Shown: positions 1 to 8,207, counted from the stretch's first letter. The stretch is 64,000 nt of DNA from Lachnospiraceae bacterium (GCA_021202075.1 JAJQDT010000173.1:33741-97740), one strand, 5' to 3'. The notes: generated by a model not told the origin, from the sequence alone. Translations and numbers: made by a program.

Positions 1-147
1 AATACAGACGCGGTGACCCTTGCAGGCAAGCTCCTCCATATAGAACCCTAATTTTTTAAACGAATCCTGCAGACAGATTTTATATGGGGCATTGGCTTCC
101 GTTCGAACGTTAAGCTCCATTCCTGTTCTGTATTTGCCTGTGTTCAT
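1..147 (-). CDS. aroB: 3-dehydroquinate synthase, N-terminal fragment
   Basis: Only the first 49 codons lie in the window; the gene continues off the left edge. The fragment reads MNTGKYRTGMELNVRT and goes on through YKICLQDSFKKLG to GHRVCI. This matches the usual AroB opening: a beta-strand, a Y-x-I strand, a helix, then the first strand of the Rossmann-like NAD domain. AroB converts DAHP to 3-dehydroquinate in the shikimate pathway, in the cytoplasm. The start is supported by GGAGG about 7 nt upstream. It lies downstream of ylmH on the same strand, 116 bp away. Identification rests on a short N-terminal stretch and is therefore tentative. Confidence 0.6.
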   Translation of the reverse strand, partial: MNTGKYRTGMELNVRTEANAPYKICLQDSFKKLGFYMEELACKGHRVCI

Positions 148-263
148 CCCAAATTCCTCCCAGACTGATTGTATTTATTCAAAGATTTCTATGAATCAAA
201 AATTTTCCTGCATCTCCCATTCTGAATGAACAGGCAACACGATTGTATCCTGGGTACCCTGGG

Positions 264-1091
264 CTATACGAATTTCTGAAGTTCTGTAAATAGTCTGCCC
301 TTGCGGGTCGTTCCTCCCGTTCCCATATAGCGAAAGCGTCCCATACCGCGCACAGATACAATGTCATTCTCCTTCAGCGTATACGCATTGGTCGTAATCA
401 GCCTGCCATTCACGTAGACGCTGCCGCCTTCAATCAGGGAAAGCAGACTGCTGCGGGAAGCTCCGAACGCAAGCGCCATCATCGCATCCAGACGCACAGA
501 CGCCACACTGCCGCGGATGGTCTCGGTCGCCGGTGTATAAGAAAAATCCTCCCTGTTGCATAAGGAGCATATCACCTGTGTGCGGCGTACTGTAGTCAGT
601 TCCTGGCAGATCATATCCGAGAACTGTGCACTGCAAAACAGATATGCCTCTGAATCAGTGACTGCGATGTCTCCTGTTTTTGACCGGTCAATGCCAAGAT
701 TCATCAGGGCGCCCAGAAAATCCCGGTGCGTCAGGGACTCTGCAAACTTCGGCGCACGCGGCTCAATATGAACGCAGTGAATCGGATATGCAATGCCGGT
801 GGAAGAAGCAATATATGGAAGCTTGGACGGATGGTTCTGACGCCGTCCCTCGTGATTGGCTGTATCCGTATTCCAGAGCAGTTCTTCCGGCACAAACGCA
901 ACGATCCGCCGCTCGGCTCCCTCATAACCGCCAAAAGTTTCCCCTTTGATCCAGGAAAACTTTTGCATGGTCTGATGACAAATATTCTGTTCGTTCAGAT
1001 TCAGGAAATCTGTGAACGCCACGCAGCCTTTTCGGTCAGCCATATGAGCCAGATCCTGAATCCTTTTTATCAAAAGCTCGTCTTTTTCCAT
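264..1091 (-). CDS. ylmH: YlmH-like S4-domain RNA-binding protein
   Basis: 275 residues, the usual length of the YlmH family. An N-terminal alpha/beta domain is followed by a C-terminal S4 RNA-binding domain at about residues 195-255 (R-L-D near its start, then SSLLSLIEGG, VYVNG, and an ENDIVSVRG strand). YlmH binds RNA or the ribosome and is typically encoded beside sepF and yggS, as here. The order yggS-sepF-ylmH on one strand reproduces the division-associated ylm cluster of Firmicutes. I see no convincing Shine-Dalgarno before the ATG. The sequence immediately upstream, from about 1103, is a dispersed repeat that may have displaced the native leader, so ylmH may be translated weakly. Confidence 0.88.
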   Translation of the reverse strand: MEKDELLIKRIQDLAHMADRKGCVAFTDFLNLNEQNICHQTMQKFSWIKGETFGGYEGAERRIVAFVPEELLWNTDTANHEGRRQNHPSKLPYIASSTGIAYPIHCVHIEPRAPKFAESLTHRDFLGALMNLGIDRSKTGDIAVTDSEAYLFCSAQFSDMICQELTTVRRTQVICSLCNREDFSYTPATETIRGSVASVRLDAMMALAFGASRSSLLSLIEGGSVYVNGRLITTNAYTLKENDIVSVRGMGRFRYMGTGGTTRKGRLFTELQKFV

Positions 1092-1102
1092 CGTATTATT
1101 GT

Positions 1103-1180
1103 TAAGGAACTGTCGCGAAACTACTTTCCCGCCATTCCCCGTCTGACACGCGAATCGCAGACCATAAAAGCCTCGATGCA
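1103..1180 (+). repeat. Dispersed intergenic repeat, copy C
   Basis: A repeat of about 76 bp between sepF and ylmH, read on the plus strand. It opens AAGGAACTGTCGCGAAA and closes AAAAGCCTCGATGCA. The same sequence with scattered differences occurs at 6794-6869 and 35551-35664 on the opposite strand and, eroded, at 45340-45406 and 45818-45860. No ORF is preserved between copies. It ends about 11 bp before the ylmH start codon, where a ribosome binding site would normally lie. Confidence 0.75.
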
Positions 1181-1201
1181 GGAATGATTGTTTGCCATTT
1201 C

Positions 1202-1813
1202 TCAGAATGTAGTGCCAAATGACGGAACACTGTAGGCGCCGCTCATCATTTCCTGAAAATCACCGGAGATATCTACATTCGGCGGGGTGATAATGAAAAT
1301 ATAATTGCTTACCTTCTGGAGCTTACCATGAATGGCATAGCAGGAACCACAGGCAAAATCGATAATGCGCTGTGCCAGTTCAAAATCGATTCCCTCCATG
1401 TTTAGAATCACTGTACACTCATCAAGCAGAGTCTCTGTCACCTCACGCGAGTCCTCAATGGACTTTGGCTTAATCACACAGACCTCCATCCCTCCGGAGC
1501 GTTTACTGGAAGTGCGCATGGGGGATATCTTACTGCTTCCTGTCCGGGCCGTGCGGGAAGTCTTAGGCTGTTTTGGAGTCTGCGTCTGCCTGCGGGGCTC
1601 CTCCTGTACAGGTTCGTCCGCGGGCTCTGTGCGGGCGCGAGCTGCATCCTCCTCCCTGAATCTGCTCAGAATATGCTTTCTCGGACGCTCTTCCAAAGGC
1701 TCATCAAAGTCCTCTTCTTCTTCGTAGTCATCGTAATCGTCCAGGAAGTCCTCATCCAGAACATCCTCATCATTCATTTTCATTGCATTCAGAAATTTGT
1801 CAATAACACCCAT
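1202..1813 (-). CDS. sepF: Cell division protein SepF
   Basis: 203 residues from the ATG at 1813, which has GGGAGAG 6-7 nt upstream; the longer open frame to 1933 is non-coding leader. The protein begins MGVIDKFLNAMKM, an amphipathic membrane-targeting helix. A very acidic stretch (about residues 15-42) and a Pro/Arg/Thr-rich linker follow. The SepF/DUF552 fold occupies about residues 105-195 (VCVIKPKSIEDSREV, then VILNMEG, RIIDFACG, YIFIITPP). SepF anchors and bundles FtsZ at the septum. It lies between yggS (100 bp upstream) and ylmH, the standard context, and is probably cotranscribed with them. Confidence 0.93.
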   Translation of the reverse strand: MGVIDKFLNAMKMNDEDVLDEDFLDDYDDYEEEEDFDEPLEERPRKHILSRFREEDAARARTEPADEPVQEEPRRQTQTPKQPKTSRTARTGSSKISPMRTSSKRSGGMEVCVIKPKSIEDSREVTETLLDECTVILNMEGIDFELAQRIIDFACGSCYAIHGKLQKVSNYIFIITPPNVDISGDFQEMMSGAYSVPSFGTTF

Positions 1814-1913
1814 TTTGTACTCTCCCATTTTTAGTGGTAAACTGCAAACCTCTCTCGAAATGACAGGTTCCTGCCGCACCAGTGAATATGTGAATCGTAT
1901 GGAAAAATCCAGA

Positions 1914-2603
1914 TCAATGATAATTACGCGCACCGAAAATACCGGTACCCACGCGAATCATCGTGGCGCCCTCTTCGATCGCAACCTCAAAATCTCCGGT
2001 CATCCCCATGCTGAGATGTTGGATATTCACATTATCAATGTTTTTCTCTCTGATGTCAACAAATAATTTTTTCATGTCGCGAAAATAGATGCGATTTTCT
2101 TCCGCATTCTCCGTATAGGGGGCAATCGTCATAAGACCTTCTACGTGAATGCCGGGTAAAACCGCAAGCTGCCGGACAAAATCCTCCGTATCCTCCGGCA
2201 TAATGCCGTATTTGGATGCTTCTTTTGCCATATTAACCTCGGCCAGGACCGGCATACAGCGTCTGCATTTGATCGCTGCTTTGCTGATCGCCTCAGCCAG
2301 ATGAATCGAATCCACGGAATGAACCATGCAGGCGCGTTCAATAATATACTTCACCTTGTTCGTCTGCAGGTGTCCAATCATATGCCAGTTCGTGTCAGAT
2401 GGAAACTCCGGAAATTTTTCACGAATCTCCTGCGGATGATTTTCTCCGAAGTCACGGACTCCTGCTTCATAGATTTCCCGGACCATTTCCACGGGCTTTG
2501 TCTTGCTGACCGCGATCAGAAGCACCTCATCCCGGCTTCTGTCGGCGCGCATACAGGCTTCGGAAACGCGCGATTCTACTTCCTGTAAATTATCCTTTAA
2601 CAT
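1914..2603 (-). CDS. yggS: Pyridoxal phosphate homeostasis protein (YggS/YlmE family)
   Basis: 229 residues from the ATG at 2603, preceded by AGGAAGGG at 9 nt. Single-domain TIM-barrel PLP protein: the PLP-binding lysine is K34 in LIAVSKTKP, followed by FGENHPQEI, WHMIGHLQTNK, LAEVNMAKE and LSMGMTGDFEVAI, and finally RVGTGIFGARN near the C-terminus. These are the family's diagnostic motifs. The protein has no catalytic partner domain and is thought to buffer PLP and keep amino-acid pools balanced. It is encoded immediately upstream of sepF in many Firmicutes. The HlyD-like gene ends 87 bp upstream. Confidence 0.94.
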   Translation of the reverse strand: MLKDNLQEVESRVSEACMRADRSRDEVLLIAVSKTKPVEMVREIYEAGVRDFGENHPQEIREKFPEFPSDTNWHMIGHLQTNKVKYIIERACMVHSVDSIHLAEAISKAAIKCRRCMPVLAEVNMAKEASKYGIMPEDTEDFVRQLAVLPGIHVEGLMTIAPYTENAEENRIYFRDMKKLFVDIREKNIDNVNIQHLSMGMTGDFEVAIEEGATMIRVGTGIFGARNYH

Positions 2604-2690
2604 GAGCATCATCCCTTCCTGACAACAAACAATCAATAACAAACCTGTTAACAGCAGACTAAGCAATAGCAGGCAAAAATAGCAAACCAT

Positions 2691-4055
2691 TCAATATACA
2701 ATCTGATCATCGGTCACCTGTGAGGCATCGAGCGCAATATAATCATATGCCGCCAGCCCATAGGTATTGTTGCTTTCGACAATACAGTATTCCTCATTCT
2801 GATCAATAATCGTAATCTCGCGGAAAACCGCGTAGCCTTTATTAATATTATAGACTCCGTACAGGGTTTCCATATCGTCTTCGGAGATGCGTTTCCGTGT
2901 GCTCGAATTTACAATCCGCAGATAATCGTCTGTCGAAAGCAATTCCTGATCCACCAGATAATAACCATCCGAATAGCTGTAAACCGTCGCAGTCACATAT
3001 TTTACGGTAGAGGAACCATCCTCTGAAAAACTCTCAACCAGCAGTGTGATTTCATCATCGGAGTCTTCATTTACAATCGCATAATCCTCCGGTATCTTAT
3101 AAAACGAACGTGAAGCGACTGCGGAAATCGGAACCTTCAGGCCGGATTTTTTATTCATGACAAGCTCAATCTCCAGAAAGCGGTCGGTCACATAGCGAAC
3201 CAGAGAATTGTCCAGCGTAATCTTCCCGAACGACTCGTCTCCATTCGTAATGATTGTAAAGGAAGAATCAAATGTGACATTATCCTTCAGAAAACGAAAC
3301 TTGATGGTGGAGGAATCCGCCAGCTCGGTCGCCAGCGTATCATCCATTGGAAAATACAATGCCCACTCCTCGCTTGTCACGAGCTTAAAAAGAGAGTCGC
3401 CGGCCTTGACCGTGTTCTGGCCGCGCAGATTTGTGGCGGAATAGCTGCTCTGGGAAAACATGGAGGAGGTCAGCTCAGATTCCAGTGTATCCTCGAACCC
3501 GTCAATCTTATACAGGACAAATCCGGAGACCGGAGCATAACAGGCGTTCCGCAGGGTTGTCCCGCCATCGGAGTTCTCGGATATCACTTCCGAAATCAAA
3601 CCCTCCACGCTGGATTTCAGGTCATAGATTCTCTGAAAATTATCGGAAGAAAAATTAATGGTAAAGCTGGAAAGAATATCCTGCAGCCGCTCTTCATCAT
3701 CCGCAGTCATGGAAAAATCACTGATGGACTGTACGGTCGTACTTCCGGATTCATCAATCGCGCATACTGTGCTGCCAGCGGATGCTTTTGCTCCCTCGCG
3801 CTCAAAATATCGGACACTTCCGGACTGTGAGGCTGTCACGATGGTCTCCTCACGCAGTGCAAGGGCGTCGTAACGGTAGTTGCCGGTCAAAGTTCCCTTC
3901 GTAACTTCGTATGAGGTGATGTGCGTCTGTGTCGCGTACATGACCATCATGATAATCATATAGATAAAAACCAGGCTGAACAGCAGAGTACCAATATTAA
4001 AAAAGGAATACCGCCTGTATTTTGTGATTTTATTTCTGCGCCTGCGATTGTTCAA
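2691..4055 (-). CDS. HlyD-like membrane fusion protein of the sepF cluster
   Basis: About 454 residues. I choose a TTG start at 4055 because AGGAGG lies 5 nt upstream; an in-frame GTG at 4115 would add 20 residues but lacks a ribosome binding site. After a basic N-terminus (NNRRRRNK) there is one membrane segment at about residues 16-41. It is followed by a lipoyl/barrel-sandwich half motif (TVTASQSGSV type, then a long Ser-rich helix region), a second barrel half (CYAPVSGFVLYK) and beta-rich domains. This resembles HlyD/MacA adaptor proteins, but no ABC transporter or outer-membrane partner is nearby. Related proteins commonly precede yggS-sepF in Lachnospiraceae, which suggests a role at the division site. 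That role is inference. Confidence 0.75.
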   Translation of the reverse strand: MNNRRRRNKITKYRRYSFFNIGTLLFSLVFIYMIIMMVMYATQTHITSYEVTKGTLTGNYRYDALALREETIVTASQSGSVRYFEREGAKASAGSTVCAIDESGSTTVQSISDFSMTADDEERLQDILSSFTINFSSDNFQRIYDLKSSVEGLISEVISENSDGGTTLRNACYAPVSGFVLYKIDGFEDTLESELTSSMFSQSSYSATNLRGQNTVKAGDSLFKLVTSEEWALYFPMDDTLATELADSSTIKFRFLKDNVTFDSSFTIITNGDESFGKITLDNSLVRYVTDRFLEIELVMNKKSGLKVPISAVASRSFYKIPEDYAIVNEDSDDEITLLVESFSEDGSSTVKYVTATVYSYSDGYYLVDQELLSTDDYLRIVNSSTRKRISEDDMETLYGVYNINKGYAVFREITIIDQNEEYCIVESNNTYGLAAYDYIALDASQVTDDQIVY

Positions 4056-4151
4056 GAAAACCTCCTGCTTCCCTGACTGGACGGACCGCTTTCTTCGAGA
4101 GTAAGGATCCTTCACGAAATAATACTGGTTTGATAAACAAAAACAAAATGT

Positions 4152-4180
4152 ATTTTACCATGTTCCTCTGATGGTTACAA
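4152..4180 (-). promoter_or_regulatory. Sigma-A type promoter for the HlyD-like/yggS/sepF cluster
   Basis: On the minus strand TTGTAA, 17 nt, TAAAAT. The predicted start near 4145 lies about 90 nt before the chosen TTG start codon of the HlyD-like gene. It is divergent from the DUF378 gene, so the region between 4116 and 4260 serves both directions. Confidence 0.65.
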
Positions 4181-4260
4181 GCAATTTTGCATAAAAAATA
4201 AAATATCGGTTATGTTATAGGAAACGGCATTTGCCTGTTTATTGAAAGGAGAGCTATATT

Positions 4261-4470
4261 ATGAGCAAAGGGTTGGATTATACGGCAATCACTCTGGTAA
4301 TCATAGGTGCGGTGAACTGGGGATTAATTGGATTTTTCCGACTGGATCTCGTAAACCTGATATTTGGAAATATGACCTGGATCTCCAGAATCATCTATGC
4401 CATTGTGGGCCTGTCAGGTCTCTATCTGCTGAGCCTGTATGGCCGCGTCAGAGCGATGGGCGGGGAATAA
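4261..4470 (+). CDS. DUF378 small membrane protein
   Basis: 69 residues, one of three plus-strand genes in the window. AAAGGAG sits 7 nt before the ATG. Two membrane segments are visible: residues 7-28 (TAITLVIIGAVNWGLIGFF) and 41-60 (ISRIIYAIVGLSGLYLL). The G-A-V-N-W-G-L motif in the first segment is the DUF378 (YuzA-like) signature. The function of the family is unknown. It is divergent from the HlyD-like gene and convergent with the small P-loop gene, with a hairpin terminator between them. A possible promoter (TTGCAT, 18 nt, TATGTT) lies at about 4185-4215 on the plus strand. Confidence 0.88.
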   Translation: MSKGLDYTAITLVIIGAVNWGLIGFFRLDLVNLIFGNMTWISRIIYAIVGLSGLYLLSLYGRVRAMGGE

Positions 4471-4484
4471 TGGAAAAAAGGATG

Positions 4485-4513
4485 ACGCGCCCGACCTGTT
4501 CTGCCGGGCGCGT
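4485..4513 (-). terminator. Intrinsic terminator between convergent genes
   Basis: Perfect 9-bp GC-rich stem (ACGCGCCCG / CGGGCGCGT) with an 11-nt loop. On the minus strand the stem is followed by CATCC and six T, so it fits as terminator of the P-loop gene ending at 4564. It may also act for the DUF378 gene from the other side, where no U-tract is visible. Confidence 0.7.
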
Positions 4514-4563
4514 AACAATCCGCTTTATCATCTGATCAGAACCTGACGGGCAGGCCTGCAGAT

Positions 4564-4986
4564 TTATAATTCCGCAATAATATTTTCTTTAAATTTCGAA
4601 TCAATGTCGCCGGACTGAAGGGAGATACTGATGATAAAGGAAACACCGAACTTCTCTCCGATCCCGGCCAGCTTGTCCAGAATCGCATTTGCTGCAGAGG
4701 GTTCTTCTGCCTTCGCGATGGTCAGGAAGCTGTCAAGATACATCTGCTCAAGATCGTGGTCCTGTGAAATAACTCCGTAAATAAAACCAATAAATTCTTC
4801 GCTGCTGTTCAGGCCGAAGCTGGAAATATCGATCAGCCGTACCCGATTGTTCAGCTCGTACATATGTTTTGCGCTTTTGTCCAGATAAACGACATTTCCA
4901 TGCGCGGTCTTGATTTCAGTATTTGCCTTGTCAAGCAATATTTTTGTCTTACCTTTTCCCTTGTTGCCCAAAATTAACTGTATCAT
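4564..4986 (-). CDS. Small P-loop ATP-binding protein of unknown function
   Basis: 140 residues from the ATG at 4986, chosen because AAGGAGGAG lies 6 nt upstream; longer in-frame starts have no ribosome binding site. A Walker A motif, GNKGKGKT, lies at residues 7-14 after the first hydrophobic strand. A Walker B-like strand (VSFIISISLQ) lies near residue 115. The rest is short alternating strands and helices, so this is a minimal P-loop domain without recognition, helicase or transport modules. Similar proteins in Clostridia are often given over-specific names in databases. I assign no function. It has its own promoter and terminator, so it is probably monocistronic. Confidence 0.7.
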   Translation of the reverse strand: MIQLILGNKGKGKTKILLDKANTEIKTAHGNVVYLDKSAKHMYELNNRVRLIDISSFGLNSSEEFIGFIYGVISQDHDLEQMYLDSFLTIAKAEEPSAANAILDKLAGIGEKFGVSFIISISLQSGDIDSKFKENIIAEL

Positions 4987-5027
4987 TGGCATCTCCTCCT
5001 TTGGTGCGGATATAATTTCGTGGTTCA

Positions 5028-5056
5028 ATTATAGTCTATTTGGCGTGAAATTACAA
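5028..5056 (-). promoter_or_regulatory. Promoter of the small P-loop gene
   Basis: On the minus strand TTGTAA, 17 nt, TATAAT, with the predicted start about 35 nt before the ATG at 4986. The -10 is a perfect consensus. Confidence 0.75.
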
Positions 5057-5060
5057 CCCA

Positions 5061-5165
5061 AAATTTCGCCTGCGTTTATGCATTTATGTGCCCGAAATTT
5101 TATTTGCGTTTATGCGCTCTATACTTTCCAAACCTCATTTTCGTTTATGCACCTGCTGCATATCA
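5061..5165. repeat. Degenerate tandem repeat, about 35-bp period, three units
   Basis: Between dacA and the P-loop gene, the core (T)(G/C)CGTTTATGC recurs at 5071, 5105 and 5141, each time preceded by an AAA(A)TT-like stretch. This gives three imperfect units of about 35 bp. A second small direct repeat, GAATA(C/T)CCGGAC, occurs at about 5169 and 5193. No ORF is supported here. Confidence 0.55.
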
Positions 5166-5209
5166 GTCGAATACCCGGACATTTCTGCCGATGGAATATC
5201 CGGACGTTT

Positions 5210-6292
5210 TCATGAAATCAGGGAAAGCAGCTCGTTCATCTCCGGATACAGGGTCTCCTTGGATTCGGAATGCAGGATAATTGCCACATACGGGTTCCCG
5301 TAGAGATCCTTTGCCAGGAGCGCAAGACAGGCTCCCGCGTCATCTGTCGTACCAGTCTTTCCCCCGTAGACAATCACGTCGTCCGGAGCGGTGGCATCCC
5401 CAGTGAAATATTCATTGGTCGAATCCCAGGTAACCGCCACAGCATTGCCGTCCGCATCCGTGTATTCCGCGTAGAAATTTTTTCGGTTAATAATGTCGAG
5501 GAAGGTGTCATCCTTCATGGCTTCATTGAAAATCAGATAAATATCGTACACCGTTGTATAGTGGTCGGAATCCGTCAGGCCGTGCGGGTTTGTAAAATGA
5601 GTGCCGGTCGCACCGATCGCCTCGGCCTCCTCATTCATCAATTCAACAAATGCGTCGACACTTCCGGCTACATGTTCGGCAATCACCATGGCAGCATCAT
5701 TACCGGAAACCACCATCATGCCGTAGAGCAGCTGCCGGAGGGAAAGCACATCCCCTACCTTTAAATCCGCAACCGAAGAGCCTTCCTCGATATCAAGCGC
5801 CGTGGAAGTGACGGTCACCTGATCGTCCAGGTTTCCGTATTTCAGGGTGACCAGAGCGGTCATCACCTTTGTGATACTGGCCGGAGAGCGTTTGGTAAAG
5901 ACATCCAGCGCATACAGGGTTTCCTGATTGTTCAGATCAAACAGTGCCGCCGAATACGACTCCAGTGAGACGGCGGATGTATTGGTATCGCCAGTCACCA
6001 CGCAGAGCTCTGAAGCAAAACCATCCTCCGACTCAAATCCATCCAGAATCGTGCCGACGCCCAGGACGGTATCCGTGCGGTTGTAGGATAAGATCAAGGT
6101 ATAGTCATGGGATCGGAACGCCAGATACCAGATGAGGAAACCGGCGCACGCAAGCACCGCAAAAAATGACACAAGAATCAGGATATTCTTCTGCTGACGC
6201 TTCTTTTTCTTTTTTTCCTGTGCGAGAAACCGGACCCATTCCCGCTCGGTATATCCGAGCTGCTTCCGTCTTTGCTCATCTGTACATTTCAC
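5210..6292 (-). CDS. dacA: D-alanyl-D-alanine carboxypeptidase (PBP5/DacA type)
   Basis: Serine-type penicillin-binding peptidase of about 360 residues that trims the terminal D-Ala of peptidoglycan stem peptides. A short basic cytoplasmic N-terminus ends in a run of Lys/Arg. One membrane anchor follows (about residues 36-59), then the extracellular catalytic domain. The catalytic triad motifs are all present: SITK (Ser near residue 139) in KRSPASITKVM, SGN in MMVVSGNDAAM, and KTG in YGGKTGTTDDA. The start is uncertain: the GTG at 6292 has AAGGAG 12 nt upstream, while a TTG at 6316 has none. The N-terminus overlaps the end of mgsA, so translation is probably coupled. It closes the rodA/min/mre wall-shape cluster. 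Confidence 0.9.
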   Translation of the reverse strand: MKCTDEQRRKQLGYTEREWVRFLAQEKKKKKRQQKNILILVSFFAVLACAGFLIWYLAFRSHDYTLILSYNRTDTVLGVGTILDGFESEDGFASELCVVTGDTNTSAVSLESYSAALFDLNNQETLYALDVFTKRSPASITKVMTALVTLKYGNLDDQVTVTSTALDIEEGSSVADLKVGDVLSLRQLLYGMMVVSGNDAAMVIAEHVAGSVDAFVELMNEEAEAIGATGTHFTNPHGLTDSDHYTTVYDIYLIFNEAMKDDTFLDIINRKNFYAEYTDADGNAVAVTWDSTNEYFTGDATAPDDVIVYGGKTGTTDDAGACLALLAKDLYGNPYVAIILHSESKETLYPEMNELLSLIS

Positions 6293-6671
6293 GCCACTCC
6301 AGATCTCCTTTTTCAAGTGATTTCAACAGCATTTCCGCCGAAGCGATGTTTGTCGCGAGAGGGACATTGTGCGTGTCACACAGGCGGATGACCTTATTGA
6401 TGTCGGGCTCATTCGGGCGTGCGCCAAGCGGGTCACGGAAGAAAATCATCAGATCGATCTGTCCCTGCTCGATCATCGCGCCGAGCTGCTCTTCTCCGCC
6501 GATCTGTCCGGCCAGAAGCTTGTGGATGTTCAGGCCGGTCGCCTCCTCAATCAGACGCCCGGTCGTACCGGTCGCATAGAGCTGATTCTTTACAAGGATG
6601 CACCGGTAAGCGATGCAAAGATTCTGCATCAGTTTCTTTTTCGCGTCGTGTGCGATAAATGCTACGTTCAT
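6276..6671 (-). CDS. mgsA: Methylglyoxal synthase
   Basis: 131 residues from the ATG at 6671, with AAGGGGG about 8 nt upstream. Cytoplasmic enzyme converting dihydroxyacetone phosphate to methylglyoxal plus phosphate, a bypass that frees phosphate when glycolysis is overloaded. Family motifs in order: VAFIAHDAKK at the N-terminus, LYATGTTGRLI (phosphate-binding loop), LAGQIGGEEQLGAMI, DLMIFFRDPL (catalytic Asp region) and CDTHNVPLATN near the C-terminus. Length is normal for the family. Its placement next to rodA and the min genes is common in Clostridia and need not imply a shape function. Confidence 0.95.
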   Translation of the reverse strand: MNVAFIAHDAKKKLMQNLCIAYRCILVKNQLYATGTTGRLIEEATGLNIHKLLAGQIGGEEQLGAMIEQGQIDLMIFFRDPLGARPNEPDINKVIRLCDTHNVPLATNIASAEMLLKSLEKGDLEWREMYR

Positions 6672-6793
6672 GTTAAAATCCCCCTTTATTATGATGAAAC
6701 ATTGCTGTTCGATACCTTCTTTCAGGATAACAGGTATAAATCCATGTAAAACCCACTTTAGCATATGAACATAGTTTCTATTTAAACCTTAAC

Positions 6794-6869
6794 TGCGTCG
6801 AGGCTTTTATGGTCTGCGATTTGCGCGTCAGGCGGTGCAAGATGCATAAGTTATTTCGTGACAGATCCT
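6794..6869 (-). repeat. Dispersed intergenic repeat, copy A
   Basis: A copy of about 76 bp directly downstream of the rodA stop codon. Read on the minus strand it opens AGGATCTGTCACGAAATAAC and closes AAAAGCCTCGACGCA. It matches copy C (1103-1180) and copy B (35551-35664) over its full length. Confidence 0.75.
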
Positions 6870-7978
6870 TAATACTTTCTCGACTGCAGCCCCACATTGA
6901 GGACAAACCCAATTCCGATGCAAAAGCTGACCAGAGACGTCAGTCCATAGCTTACAAACGGAAGCGTAATTCCGGTGTTTGGCAGAAGCCCGGTCGCTAC
7001 AGCGATGTTGACAAAGCTCTGAAACGATATCAGTATGCCGACACCGCCTGCAATCAGTGTTCCGGACAATGATTTCGCCCTCCTTCCGATCATCAGGCAT
7101 TCAAATGCGATCAGAAATTCCAGAAGCACAATGATGCAGCAGCCAATGAAGCCTAGCTCTTCCCCCGCTACCGCGAAAATGAAATCCGTCTGATCCTGCG
7201 AGATAAAATCTCCGTTTTTCACGGATTCCACATCATCATTGTCCAGCCCTTTTCCATAAAGCTGCCCGGAGGCGATGGCTTTGATGGAATTCTGCTGCTG
7301 CATGGAATCCGACGGGTATTCATCCGGGTAGAGCCACGCGTAGATACGGGTCATCTGATATTCCTGCACAATGGTCTGGTCCGGCTGCATAATCAGTCCA
7401 ATAAAGATGACACCGACCGGAATACAGATAATCAAAATCCCGGCGATGATTTTATAGCTTAAGCCCGCCATAAAAATCAGCGCGCAGAAAACAAGCGCCA
7501 GTACGATGGTTGTCGAGAGATCCGGCTCTCTGACAATCAGAAAAAGAGGAATTCCGATCAGAACCATAGAAATAAGAATGATCCGAACGGTATTGAGCGT
7601 TTCCTCGTGATCCTCAAAAAAACGGGCGAAAAATAAAATCAGCATAATCTTCGCAATATCTGACGGCTGAAAGCGAAAGCCGGCAATCGTGAGCCAGCGC
7701 GTCGCGCCGCCGCCGGAGGAGCCGAATCCGCTGAAGATTACCAGCAAAAGCAGCAGGTTCGCGCCGAGATAGATAAACCAGCCGAAATTCAGGATCCAGG
7801 TATAGTCCATCAGAGAAATCACGATCATCAGGATCATGCCAAGAATAAAGCCAAACAGCTGTCTTGACATGTAGCTCTGTTCCGCACTTCCAACCACAAG
7901 GATGCCAAGCACAGAAAGTGCCGCCACCCATAGCACCAGTCGAAAATTATAGTCACTGAATCGGTATTGTTTTAACAT
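6869..7978 (-). CDS. rodA: Peptidoglycan polymerase RodA (SEDS family)
   Basis: 369 residues, about ten membrane helices. SEDS glycosyltransferase that polymerises lipid II in the elongation machinery together with the class B PBP encoded nearby. Family features: ATRWLTIAGFRFQPSDIAKI after the third or fourth helix, LIVREPDLSTTIVL (with the SEDS catalytic Asp in the extracellular loop), a large loop with SIKAIASGQLYGKG, DFIFAVAGEELGFIG, and the C-terminal GLLPNTGITLPFVSYGLTSL. The start is supported by GGGGAA 7-8 nt upstream and overlaps the end of minE by 26 bp. The stop codon sits at the edge of dispersed repeat copy A. Confidence 0.95.
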   Translation of the reverse strand: MLKQYRFSDYNFRLVLWVAALSVLGILVVGSAEQSYMSRQLFGFILGMILMIVISLMDYTWILNFGWFIYLGANLLLLLVIFSGFGSSGGGATRWLTIAGFRFQPSDIAKIMLILFFARFFEDHEETLNTVRIILISMVLIGIPLFLIVREPDLSTTIVLALVFCALIFMAGLSYKIIAGILIICIPVGVIFIGLIMQPDQTIVQEYQMTRIYAWLYPDEYPSDSMQQQNSIKAIASGQLYGKGLDNDDVESVKNGDFISQDQTDFIFAVAGEELGFIGCCIIVLLEFLIAFECLMIGRRAKSLSGTLIAGGVGILISFQSFVNIAVATGLLPNTGITLPFVSYGLTSLVSFCIGIGFVLNVGLQSRKY

Positions 7979-8207
7979 CCGATATTCCCCATTTCGTCAT
8001 TCTTTTACAAAAGAAACTAATAGAAACTCCCGTGTTTTCATCTTCGGTATTGATATATTTCGCGAGCACGCCGGTCACTTCCCTTCGCATCTGATGCAAA
8101 AGCTCCGGATTGCAGTCCAACCGGTCCGCCGCTACGGCGAGCCGGGCGCGCGTCTTTGCGATTTCTCCTGACGTAAGCGGAGTTCTCCTGTGCTGGTATC
8201 TCCTCAT
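7953..8207 (-). CDS. minE: Cell division topological specificity factor MinE
   Basis: 84 residues from the ATG at 8207, supported by AGGAGG 6 nt upstream; longer in-frame extensions lack a start signal. The order minC-minD-minE is intact. The region from about residue 20 (AKTRARLAVAADRLDCNPELLHQMRREV) to residue 65 has the MinE pattern of a MinD-activating helix followed by the topological-specificity domain (VLAKYI). The N-terminal amphipathic targeting sequence is short and basic (MRRYQHRR). MinE stimulates MinD ATPase and drives pole-to-pole oscillation. The protein is divergent, so context carries part of the weight. Confidence 0.8.
   Translation of the reverse strand: MRRYQHRRTPLTSGEIAKTRARLAVAADRLDCNPELLHQMRREVTGVLAKYINTEDENTGVSISFFCKRMTKWGISDVKTIPIQ

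Noticed and set aside
1914..2690. Hydrophobic N-terminal extension of YggS
   Set aside because: The extension precedes a well-placed Shine-Dalgarno and ATG at 2603; YggS is a cytoplasmic protein without a signal peptide.
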